Positions 34,801 through 45,996 of a DNA stretch of 64,000 nt are shown piece after piece. The DNA is from Microvelia longipes (lineage: Eukaryota > Arthropoda > Insecta > Hemiptera > Veliidae), in NCBI GenBank assembly GCA_018340805.1, contig JACMZG010001908.1, positions 35,160,445 to 35,224,444 of the forward strand, in the 5' to 3' direction. A model generated the notes under the pieces. That model made no database searches and was not told the origin of the DNA. It worked only from the letters and a program-made list of their open reading frames with translations. The stretch's first letter is position 1. Each line of letters starts with the position of its first letter. The position numbers were made by a program, and so were the translations under genes.

Positions 34801-37194
34801 AACATACAAACAAATATATTTGTGTACTAATGAATACATACCTCTATAAATCCATTCAATTTATTCTAATTTGTAATAGAAGTTTATAAAATAAAAAATC
34901 GGCCAAAAAAGGAAGAGGTATTGTATGCAAAGAATAGTCACGATATGAGGTCAAGACTGTTTACATTATTTTTACTATTTTTATTTCAAATTAATTTTTT
35001 GTGCTCATCTTCACTGATTTATATGCGTGTTTGTTATTTATACTGCCGGAACTTTTTGTAGAAAAACAATCCTGATTGATTAGGTAATACAAAGAGTTCA
35101 ATATTAGCAGCCTCAGGTAGTTAATTTTATTAAATTATATAATTAAACGTAATTATCACGTAACGATAACTTCATTAAATTCTGCCGAATATTGACTTTG
35201 GTTTATATTTGGAAATACCTATACATATAGGATGAGCATATATTTGTTTTTCTTACTTATGATTAAGCTGAAAATAACGACATCCTTAATTTATTAACAA
35301 ACTGTAATTATTTAATAAAATGAAATTAAATAAAAAAAATTTTAACCTTAGAGTTTATGAATAGGAAGATGATTAAATTAAAATTTTGTGGTTTAAAGGA
35401 TTAATTTAAAGAAGTTGATTGAGGTCAGTGGTTCCTACGCCAGTATCAGATGGCGCCGGAGGTTGCAAGGTGGGTGGCGATACTTGGAAACCCAAGAATA
35501 TCAGACCAATAAAGAAGAAGAGATTATTTCCACCAATTTATTCGCTATAGACGTTCTTTTACATCTTGCGAACCTTAATTCTACCCTTGGTGTCCTAAAA
35601 GTTTATTACTGGATAAACATAATTTTGGAATAGTTCGAGAGGCGTAAAAGTTAATTTAAAGCAGTCACATTAACCTTTTTTTGGCTTTATAGTCTGGGTA
35701 CGAACCCGGTACACCTTAAAATTTCGAAAAGGATAGGAGGGTATAATGCTTAGTGTATACGCTGTTAGACTGTATCTGCAGTTCTATGTCAATTCGTATT
35801 GTTATGAAAGATTTTATATTATTTATTTTGTATTTATAATTATATTGGAATAATTTTTTTAATTACTAATATTAAAAGGCCTCTGAGCCGGATCTATAAA
35901 TTGAAACACGCATATTTTTTAATTTAAAGAATAAAAGAAAAAATCTCTCCACTGATAATTAATCATAATTTTTTAATTTGTCTTTTGTAAAAGCTAAGAG
36001 CACAGCCCGGGCTTTGAAACATTGATCTCCGAGGTACAAAATATCAATATTAAGAAGATATTAACAACCTTTCTGAAATACAAAATTTTGATAAAGTGAA
36101 GTAGTTATTAAAATTATGCGTAGCGGGAGGCGTGTAGCATATAGTTAAATTACTCATAACAAGCTAATTTGACTATCAATTATTTGTAAAGTACCATAGC
36201 TGATCAGTAAAATGGTTTTGGTAAACACTAACAACTTAGGTCAACTTCTGCTCTTCTGCTAATGGATGAATTAGGACCATTGACCTAGCTCTTTAGCTTA
36301 AGTAGAGAGAATATGGCAGCAAAGAATATTAGTAATTATTTAAGGTATGCTGGTTGTCATAGACATAGTAACACTTATGCTACACATGTAACTAATGCTA
36401 GAAACACATGGCTTTTTGCACTCAGCATAATTTGGCTACAGCATGTTATATCAAAATAAATTCTTTTAATAAGCATTTAATAAAAGGTTCAAAAGAGACT
36501 CGAGGTATCAAGGCAAATCCGATTATACGGTGCTTTGCTTGTGCAAAAAATATGAATTGATCAGGGTAAAGTGAAGGCATTTCCTAATAAATAATATTGC
36601 CTAAAAGGTATTATTTTGTAATACTATGAATTAAAGTAAAATCGAAGGCAATATTCCATTAAATTTAGATTAGTTTTTATTAAGATTATTTTTTCTTAGA
36701 TTAAGATCTTTTTTTTTCTTAAGCAAATGTTCGTTTCTATTCCTAATTTTATTCGTAATAATGCCTTGAGTGGAAAAAGGGTAAATTAGTAATAACTTCA
36801 ACTTAAATAACCTGCCAAATACTCACATTAGTTAAAAGAGGGTATTTTCAGGAGCACATGGTGGTAAAAAAAGAACGAGTGTGAAAAAATGTTTCAAATG
36901 TCTTACATTAAGTGAGAAATAATAAATGAAACTTATTATCTTTAAGTTTCTATCCTAAAAAATCAGATGATTCGGGTTTATTAAATTGAGAGGCGAAAAG
37001 AATAATCTTAGAAGAACCTGAACTTATAAAAAGTTCTAAACGCGTAATCAGATGAGTTTGGTTTTTTTAAACTTTTAATAGAAAATCTTTTCTTAAAAAA
37101 GTTAAAATTCACGATGCTTCCTTTTTACAGATTCCTAGGCGATCTGTTAAAGACGTAATAGTTAAAAAATAATAGACGAGAGGAAAAGAAGCGC
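31841..37194. other. gene-free AT-rich stretch
   Basis: No gene supported. Short frames at 32,527-32,718, 33,966-34,163 and 35,415-35,633 lack recognisable domains and have no convincing splice partners. Confidence 0.45.
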
Positions 37195-37540
37195 GATGTT
37201 TTCGTACGTGTATTTCTCCTTGACCGAGTGAAGGATGAGGAGGTTAACGCCCGAGTCCACGTATTATTTCTCATACATCGTAAAACCTGTCTTTAAGACG
37301 TTTTCCTTATATAAGTCAAACACGGTCCGGTAGTACGGACAGGTCGCATCTCTGTGCTTGTCGTATTGTATAAATATATGACGCTGACAGTGCAGTCGGA
37401 AGGCCTAACCTTGCTTGTTGGCGACTCTTCTTGCATTACGGAAACTTCAGCTTCCCTGCGTAAATCTCAACCTTCAAAGAAGCCGATCTACGTCTCAACT
37501 TACAGCCCATATAAACAAATATACAAATGCAAAACTTAAT
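37195..37540 (+). promoter_or_regulatory. candidate pol II promoter or solo LTR
   Basis: This patch is less AT-rich than its flanks and has TATATAAG at 37,308-37,315 and TATAAATA at about 37,369. Between them is GC-richer sequence with CGGTCCGGTAGTACGGAC. A 61-residue frame (37,354-37,539) follows but resembles nothing I know. It could be an orphan LTR, a promoter of a distant or decayed gene, or a single-exon transcript. I see no matching second LTR. Confidence 0.3.
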
Positions 37541-37904
37541 TAAACTTTATTACTTTACTTTTTTGTACTTTTAGCGATTTTTTACCTAGCTAGTTTTTAT
37601 TGGTATCCTAATCGATATTGTCAATCTATTATAAGAAAAATAAGTCTGTTTTTAAGATCATTCGATAAGAAAATCCTATACGCAGCTCCTTCTCAAGGCA
37701 ATGAAGCTGGTGAGGGCCGCAATGTGATCATATTTAATCTAAAAGTCCTAGGGAAAAAGGCATAAATAATGAAACCGTCAGGTCTGTTTTTGAAATAATT
37801 TTTAATCTTTCCTCATTAACTTAAATAATACTTTTTGATATAGAGCCTATTTTAGATAAAAAAAGAGAACTCAAATAGTCCTCTGGGAAAAAGACTTTGC
37901 TGAA

Positions 37905-38030
37905 CTCAGTGGCGCAGCTACCGAGTTTGTCGCTACTGAGCTAATAATTTTTTGATGAGGTGTTCGATTCCAGGTTTAGAATTTGTTTAGTTTAGGTTCG
38001 ATTAATTTCCCTGTCATATGTTAATGCAAG
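37905..38030 (+). repeat. candidate tRNA-derived SINE head
   Basis: AGTGGCGCAGCTACCGAG resembles a tRNA D-arm/A-box region, and GGTGTTCGATTCC at about 37,959-37,971 resembles a B box. The cloverleaf is not intact, so this is not a tRNA gene. Confidence 0.35.
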
Positions 38031-38538
38031 TATAAATAAATAAATTTCCTTATTAGGGCATTAGGCCCAATCAGGATATTCACGTTGTGAGAACCATTTT
38101 AAGAGGATTGCATCTATTAGACGAAATCTTAACCCGTAATGCAAGCAAAGCGAGCCAAACAAAACTAAACGTGTTTACATTTTTAAAATTTTTCCCCGTT
38201 GTTATATTTTAAAAGGTTACTAAGGCCATTAAGTCAAGAGATACAATTAATTAAAACAAGGATACAAATGTAGCTTTGAATGGGAAATCACAAATATAAA
38301 AGGTTGCATAATACACAACCATAACAAAATATTTAATTTTATAACTTTTCTTCATAGCGGACTTGAAAAATAATAAATAATGCAATATAATATAATAATT
38401 TTTTAAAAATGAAATCAAGATTCAGATTAATTATTAATAACATGTTTAGTAACTCACCAAACAGATTAAAATACCTGGTTAGCGCTTCCAATAGATTTTA
38501 TTTTTCAATAAGAATAAAATAGGTATAGAATTTAAGAC

Positions 38539-38607
38539 ACAATATAATTGTGCGAATATCAATATCAACTATTCATGTTTTGCAAAACTCGGTAGTATCA
38601 AATGATA
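38539..38607. mobile_element. 69-bp insertion flanked by 15-bp direct repeats
   Basis: The insert shares ACAATATAATTGTGCGA, CAACTATTCATGTTTTGC and ACTCGGTAGTATCAA with the insertion at 2470-2556. It is flanked by perfect 15-bp repeats TATAGAATTTAAGAC at 38,524-38,538 and 38,608-38,622. The target context differs from that of the other copy, which supports real mobility. Confidence 0.65.
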
Positions 38608-38622
38608 TATAGAATTTAAGAC

Positions 38623-39661
38623 TTTCGTACCAAAGAATTTAACCGAATAATTCTTAAATAAAATAAAAAGCAAAATCATATCTAGAGTTAAATTTGATAT
38701 TTCACAATATTCGAAATAAAAATTGTCATACACTCGTAGTCATTTTAATAAGATACAAAGTTATTAAAAAAACACGTCAGAAATAAGAGAGTAGTTGAAC
38801 AGAAAATTAGTATTTATTTAAAAATTATTCAGAGTTCTGGGTTCATCATTTGAAATTACACAATGCTGAGACACGTATAGACCATTCAAAAGTCAACTTT
38901 TTTTTTGGTCGGAAGGAGGCTATATAGTTTAAATTGAATTGTTAGAGTAAAGTAAAATTAAAATATTAGTTTGTTGACATCATGTTTTTAAATATTTATT
39001 TAACTTAGGCTTTACCGAAAGGGTTTATAAATAAAATCAAATTTGAATACATAAACTAAATAAATTTTAACTAAACCCAGATTAAAGTTATTTATTAATC
39101 AGACCTTTTTCATTTACATTCAAAGAATTATGTCAGATAAAAGTTTGTTAAATTTTCTAGATTATTTATTAATCAGTTAAAGGATTAAAACCACAAATAA
39201 GGATGCAACAAAACTTAAAGATTTAACATAGCATCGAATCGCATGTCTTATTTTTTGGTTTAAATTATAGATTAGAAGGAATGTCGGACAGTCATTCATT
39301 AATTACTGAATTAAATCAATAACTTGACTTATATGAGATGTATCATGTATCAATGTGAGAAAACACGTTTTGTAGCGGTTTTATTACGAAATTTTTCAAC
39401 GATGGGAATTGACGGGAGTGACATTTCTTATTTATAAATAGAAAGACTTTTAAAAGAATTATCAGGATTGGTAGACTTGAGTGAAAAGAAAGGAATACAA
39501 AAAATTGTCGCTTTGTAGCAGAACAGTAAAAGAAAGAATCCAGATGAACTGGTTTGAATGAGGAAGTATAAAAATAGCGGTGAAGAAAACGACAAGAAAA
39601 AGAAATCAGAAATGCAGCTTCGCCATCTGTTACGGAATAATTAGAGAATAAAAAAGACATC
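38623..39661. other. gene-free AT-rich stretch
   Basis: No gene supported. A 108-residue minus-strand frame at 39,343-39,669 is Phe/Ser/Leu-rich, has no recognised domain, and I do not call it a gene. Confidence 0.5.
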
Positions 39662-40262
39662 ATGAGCAACCAGGTAACATAACCCGTGCATGGCTTCCTA
39701 TCGTGAGTAACCAGGCTACATAACCCATGGATAGCTTGCTATCTTGACCACCCAGGCTACCCGACCCATGCAGGGCTTCCTATCGTGAGTAACCAGGGTA
39801 TATAACCCATGCATGGCTTGCTATCTTGACCATCTAGGCTACCTAACGCATGCATGGCTTGCTATCTAGACCATCTAGGCTACCCAACCCATGCATGGCT
39901 TGCTATCGTGAGCAAATAAACTATCTAACCCATGCATGGCTTGCTATCTTGACCACCCAGGCTACCCAACCCATGCAGGGCTTCCTATCGTGAGTAACCA
40001 GGGTATATAACCCATGCATGGCTTGCTATCTAGACCATCTAGGCTACCCAACCCATGCATGGCTTGCTATCGTGAGCAAATAAACTATCTAACCCATGCA
40101 TGGCTTGCTATCTTGACCAACTAGCCAACCCAACAGATGCATACTTTGCAATCTTGACCAACCATGCTACCTAACATATACCAGGCTACCTGACACATGC
40201 ATAGTGTGCTATCTTGATCAAACAGGCTACCTAACCCATACACGGCTCATCATGTGATACCA
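39662..40262. repeat. 41-bp minisatellite with higher-order structure
   Basis: About fourteen units of the form CCCATGCATGGCTTGCTATC, then TTGACCATCTAGGCTACC. Variant units (GGGCTTCCTATCGTGAGTAA and GCAAATAAACTATC types) recur in the same order, so blocks of several units were copied together. Confidence 0.85.
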
Positions 40263-43200
40263 GGTTACTCATGCATGGTTATCATAAGCACCAATTAGAA
40301 GAAAAACGTCAAAACTCAGCATTACATTAATTTTGGAGATTTTTTCTCTAATTATTATCAAAATATAGTATTTAAGATGCATGTATTTGGAAATAGTTTA
40401 GAAAATCTAAAAATAAATACCAAATCAATAATATAAATCAAAACCCTGATATTATATTAAAGATTTTGTTAGTTGATAGTTACAACCAGTGCTTTATAGA
40501 GTTGTTTTAAAGGAATAATTATTGAGTCCTTATTTATTTTTAGCCTATTTTAACATTATTTAAACTTTTTAGTTTAGTGTTTTAACTTTTAAACTCTATT
40601 AAATTTTTTGCCTTCCTTGATATAAAACATCAGAGTATTTTATACGAAAAGAGTTGTCATCTAAAGAGAGAATTATGACATCACAAACTGAACAACGCGA
40701 TGTTACTTGGTTCTATAATAAGTACATGCAATAAGTTAAAAACTTTGACTCGTGCCACTGCAATCATAACTCGAACTGATCTTAACCACGATGAGTTGTA
40801 CAGCCAGCAAACCATTATTAGAAATGATTAAACTTAGAAGAATTAAACCAAGTCTTTTAATTTGATATTCTATTGATATAAGAATGATATAATATAAAGC
40901 CAAGGTTAGTTCTATAGAGTGAGGAAAATATGTAAGTAAGCTGAAGTAGCAAAATATTACGACTTAAAATAATTATTCTGCTCGTGGTTTTGTGTTTGGA
41001 TGTGTTTTTTGTGTTACAAATGTTGACGAGTGACCCGACACAATCACAAAGAGAATTTATTTTTATTTAAAAAAATACAATACTAATATTATTATTATTT
41101 TTCGACATAAATTATATTTCATAAGTAATATTTAGATACTTGATGTTAATTTATAATATAAATAAGTAAGTTTATATTTAGGTAAATTCATATTTTAGTT
41201 TAGTGGAGATTAGTACGCCTGTGGACAGGCGAAATATATTTATAAAAAGAAGTAAGGAGTTGCTATTACGTCCCATCAAATGTCTAATCGAAATTTTAAT
41301 AATAAAAACACAATGATTTTCCTACATAACTACGGCAGTAGGTGAGGAGAAGTATTAAGAAAGAAAATACAGTGATATGAATTGCAAATAATCCAACATT
41401 ATTTCAGTTCGACCAGTACTTAATATTTATTCAATCAATTGTTTGTATGAACAACAATTATATCATTTTTGCTACCGTTGAAAAAAAATGGTACCCAGAT
41501 AACAATTGCCACTTTTTAATTAAGCTGACAAAACACAGTCTAATATTTTCAAAGGAAATTCGCTATAAGTGGATATAGAGCCAAATAAAGATGAAAGAGT
41601 AAAATTTTTTAATCTCGGAATTTTGCTGCTCAATCTCCTTACTGGTAGAATTGTGTTAATGAACAAATTTACAGGACCCCAGACATTTCGCAATATGTTG
41701 TACATTTATTATGATATCGAAATATTTTAGAGGAAAAGAAAAGGCCTCAGGTGCAGGAAACGCATGAATTATAAATTAGACAAAAGGACAAGGGGGGGCC
41801 ACAAAAAGACAAGATTTGTCCTTTGAAAGGCCTTTGCTTTTAACTAGATTTAAACCTCTGTCTCAAATGAAACAAACCGTTTAATCTTAACGTATTCTCT
41901 CGCATCTCACTGGCACTAATGATGGCTGTTTACAGTTGAATGCAGGCTTTGTTAATAAATTTAGTGGAGAGACTGTTGTTTATATTTAGATTCAATATCA
42001 GGCTACAGGCATCTGATGTTACAAGGGAAAAACTTCTAATTTATCTTTAAACAAATGACTACGACTAACAATCTCAAAGGAACTAATAAACATAATAAAA
42101 AAACTTCAATCCATCAAACCTTAATCCAAACTAACTTTTTATCCATCAACTTCAAACGTATTATAATGTACTTAATCCAATAAATAACCCCTTAAAAATT
42201 GCAATCATTTCATATACCCGATTTTTTTACATTTTCATATCCATTATTCAATTTCTTTGAAATTGTGATTTTGTACAAAAAGTCTAATAATAACAACTAT
42301 TAGATTTAATTTTGAGTAATAAAAAGCAATTGAATCAAGATTATCAAAAATAAATGAACCAGTAATAATATAGAAACAAAGTCGCTAAGATGAGCAAAAG
42401 AAAAGAATGTTAAAACAAAGAATAAATTAAAGTAAAAATAAACGCTATGTTAAACAAGTGGTATTGAAAAGAAATAATTTTCCTTTAAGAATAAGCTTAC
42501 AAAATCTATATACACAAAACAACAGTATACTTAATAAAATATTACTATCTGTAGGAGTGCGAACTATTAAAATGATTTAAATATAAAAACTTCCTAGAAA
42601 CAAATACTTTAAAGGATTGATTATCTTGAAAAACTAGCCTAGTCAATGTTCAATAATAAAAATAACAATACAAAAATAAGACAAAACAAAGACCGACAAT
42701 AAAACATAATGAATGGTAAGATATAACAAGGAGTGAATCGGAGAGAGAAGTGCAAGTCATGGTGGTGAGGTCTTTCAACCTCGAGTCAAAAGCTGATGAC
42801 ACTTGATTGCATAAAATGTTGTCTTTAAATAAGCTTTATGATCCAGTACTTGTAGATTCCTCCGGAATGATTTAATGTTTATAATTTGAGGTACTTACGC
42901 AATTGTAAAGGAAAACATCCCTTTGCTTGTAAGCATGCGAAAGCGCATCATTTCACAAGGTAGTGCTCACTTACTGCATTATCATTAATAAATGCATCTT
43001 AGCAAATGAGTTATACTCATAAGTGCCGTTCTTAACTTTATCTGCGATTAGAATGTTAAAAATAAATATAAAAAACATACTTGGCCTTAAAATCAAGACA
43101 GCAAAAGAGATGACGCATGGTAAACAAACGCGGTAAGAGTGTATTCTTCTTTTTTTTTTTTTTTTAAATTTTCAACTTCTTTATTTTAGTAATATACAAT

Positions 43201-43889
43201 GTTTGTACATAAATAATATATTTATAAATGGAAAGGAAATCTGCAAGGAAAACTGTATTTTTAGCACGAAGTTTAATACTTTACTAAACACCAAAGAAAA
43301 TTAATTTTTCATTTAGAAGGGAGAAACAATTCACTTTCCATCCTATAATATAAAGAGGGTATTGTACGTTTATGCTCTAGGTTTAAAGTACAGGGAGGGA
43401 ATGAAACAGATGAAAAAAATTTAAAGGTTGCCTATTTCTTTTTTTCTACTTTGACGCAATCTATAAAACCACTTACCTTTTAATCTATTCAAGTTTTGAA
43501 TCTGATAGTGTCTTCTTTTAATACTGATTTACTTTTAATTTTCATGCAAAAAAGTATTTATTGTTAGTTACTCCTGTTTTTATCACAAAAGATTTAACAA
43601 AAAATAATTTACTGTTAAATAAAATGGCGGGCTGAGGTTTTTTTTAAATCGTTTAGATAACGTAAACAATTGTCTAAATACATTTATAAATACTGCCGTA
43701 TACTTTATACACATATGTTTAGGTTTTGGTAAATAAAATATCAAATAACGAACAAACTAATAAATTTAAGTAAACTTAATTAAAAAAGAACCTAAAACAC
43801 ATTTTATTAATAAAAATATCAGCGTTGGTTAAAATCAAAAGAAAAATTTAGTTGGTACCACTGATTTTATTTTATCACTACATTACACA
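40263..43889. other. gene-free AT-rich stretch
   Basis: No gene supported. A CGCCTGTGGACAGGCG hairpin lies near 41,217 and a T17 run near 43,150. Confidence 0.5.
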
Positions 43890-44203
43890 CATAGAGATAT
43901 ATACTAGAGGGAGCATAGCCTATCTTAATACATTGAGAGGCCTGAAACATTTTTAGTGGGGCTCTGAGGGGCTCTGTGTAACCTCATTGAAACCTCCTCC
44001 AAGAGGGAGTTGAGGTTATAATTAATCATTTGTTTTGGGCTTCCATGTTTGTGTTGTGATTTGTATTTTAAACATTCTACTATATAATTTACTGTTTTTT
44101 TGTTCTATTTATTTGATGATAATGGTAATCGAATGTGGTCAGGGTTACTTTTTCGATGTTTCAAAATTCAACTAATAGGGCCCCTCTATAATATATCTCT
44201 ATG
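43890..44203. mobile_element. hAT-type MITE, 314 bp, perfect 8-bp target duplication
   Basis: The left end is CATAGAGATATATACTAGAG. The right end, read inward, is CATAGAGATATATTATAGAG. Perfect flanks ATTACACA lie at 43,882-43,889 and 44,204-44,211. There is no coding capacity; the 8-bp duplication points to hAT-type mobilisation. Confidence 0.8.
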
Positions 44204-44546
44204 ATTACACAGCAATAATAATTATTTCGCAATAAATTGTAATTTTCAACTTTTTTAACCAGATTTATAAATAGTTATAATGGTTTAGTAGTCATCGTAA
44301 TTAATTTAAATAAAAATAACATTGCAGATATAAATGAGGTATTGGGTGTTTATAAATGAAAGCATGATATTAAAAACTGAAATACCCTACCCTGATGACA
44401 TGTTTAAGAAATTGAAACAAACGAAATGTACTTTGTAGCTTTTTTTCCTCTCTAAAAGCCAAGTCTTCTGCGTACCTCGGGAAGGGCCTTGAGATATTTA
44501 AATCTCAAGGTTTCACCGCGACACCTAACCACATATACCTCGTGAG

Positions 44547-44690
44547 CACTGGGTTGAACACCAGGCTGAATCCTCGACACAGATTTTACTACGTGTGGAC
44601 GGGGGTTCAACCAGGTGTTGAACACCGATAATTTGTAGGTTGAATCCCGATAATGTGTCGTGTAGACATTTATCGGGGTAGAACCCAGTG
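44547..44690. mobile_element. small foldback element with CACTGGGTT ends
   Basis: CACTGGGTTGAACACC on the left opposes GTAGAACCCAGTG on the right. Inside are further opposed words such as GGGTTCAACCAGGTGTTGAA. The ends are 9 bp perfect, and the whole 144 bp can fold. No clear target duplication is visible. A palindrome CCTTGAGATATTTAAATCTC, AAGG lies just upstream near 44,489-44,512. Confidence 0.5.
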
Positions 44691-45310
44691 TCCAAAGTCA
44701 GGTTATATTAATTTATTATTGCGTTTAATTTCTTTGGTTATTTAATGAACATATTAATTTTTATTATGAATTTGTTTACCTTAATTTTCTCATTCTGTTG
44801 TTCCTTAAAACACTAATTTGTAGGTTAAAGCAATTATAAATAGCGAACACAAACTAGGGAAAGAATAATTAGTGTTTTTAAAAATATTTAAAATACTACG
44901 TAGAATACGAAACAGAAAAGAATAATTGCAAATCATGTTGATTTTGAAGAATGGCCAACCTACACAAATAAATATTCCCTAAGAATATATCGATCTTTAT
45001 TTAGATTTAAGTTATTATTTAGAATTATTTTATTGATTAACATCTTTATTAGTTCTTTTTTATATATACTCTACAATTTTTACTGCTCAGTTTAGTTTGT
45101 ATTTTTATTTCAATTTTTGGTTTATTTAAAAAAACCAAGTAACCAAGTAAAGGCTCTGAAACTAAATAAAACCCCGGGAGTATGGACTTTTATTCAATCC
45201 ATGTAACCAGCCTAAAAAGAACAACTTCGTTGATTTAATAACGGAACTTAAATGGTTTTAAGTTTTATTAAAAAATACAATTTTTTCGCAATGATTTTTC
45301 ATGAACTACT

Positions 45311-45578
45311 ACCATAAAAATTTACGAAAAACGGGTACGGGGTACCTCAGAACATTTCCCCACCACATCAAACTTGCTACGCTCATCCTCCCTACATCGG
45401 GACACGCTTCGCACGTCCTCAGAATTTACACGTTGCCAACAACTTCGACAACTTTGTGAAAACCACTCAGGAGGTCTTAAAAACACCTGAAACTGTTCAT
45501 TCTGGTGTCATCCCTGTTTCAGATTTTTTCTTTAACACAATATTTTTCCTTCATTCCTACGGTATAAATTAGGAAAAG
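45311..45578 (-). repeat. 5S-like family, internally deleted copy
   Basis: It has both ends (GGGTACGGGGTACCTC at the start and CCTACGGTATAAATTAGG near 45,555) but lacks the middle, including the 5S-like segment. It has GCTACGC near 45,376 and GCTTCGC at 45,406-45,412. It ends only about 330 bases upstream of the start codon of the mucin-like gene. Confidence 0.65.
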
Positions 45579-45780
45579 TGAAAATCTACGACGTTTTTCT
45601 TTCAAATTTTTAATAATTGTATTATTCTTCCTCGTTTATGTTTAACGTATATTCTAATTTTAACTAGTGAAAATTAGAATATAGTGAAAAATAGAATTTT
45701 TGTTTATTCTAATTTGATTTATAATCTGTATTAAACTATGAATAAACTTTATAATAAGATTGATATTCAATCTGTTTCAG

Positions 45781-45905
45781 ATTTGGAAAAGTGTTGGAAA
45801 TTAAAAAGAAGGGAGAGATACAAGGCAGACGTGGACAGATGATCACATCTCATATGTGCTGATACGGAAACAAGCGAAGCTGATTAGTAATCAGCAAGTG
45901 TGACA
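45781..45905 (+). promoter_or_regulatory. likely 5' UTR of the mucin-like gene
   Basis: A TCTGTTTCAG at 45,771-45,780 could be a 3' splice site ending an upstream non-coding intron, or the site of initiation itself. I see no convincing TATA box. An in-frame TAA at 45,888 separates this stretch from the coding start. Confidence 0.35.
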
Positions 45906-45996
45906 ATGACCACCGCTACTATATACGCGGCAGTTATAGCAACATTATGTCTTTCATGTGCCATAGCTCAAGATTATTTTTTCGATTATGATTTTG
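45906..45996 (+). CDS. exon 1: signal peptide
   Basis: It encodes MTTATIYAAVIATLCLSCAI, then AQDYFFDYDF. The hydrophobic core (about residues 6-18) and an A-I-A motif at 19-21 predict cleavage before Gln22, leaving an acidic aromatic start (QDYFFDYDF). The donor is G|GTAAGT and the exon ends in phase 1. Confidence 0.85.

Noticed and set aside
35415..35633. 72-residue plus-strand frame
   Set aside because: It has somewhat coding-like composition at its start but no domain, no splice partners and no promoter; kept only as a note.
39343..39669. 108-residue minus-strand reading frame
   Set aside because: Low-complexity Phe/Ser/Leu composition, no recognisable domain, partly overlaps the start of a minisatellite, and chance frames of this size are expected.
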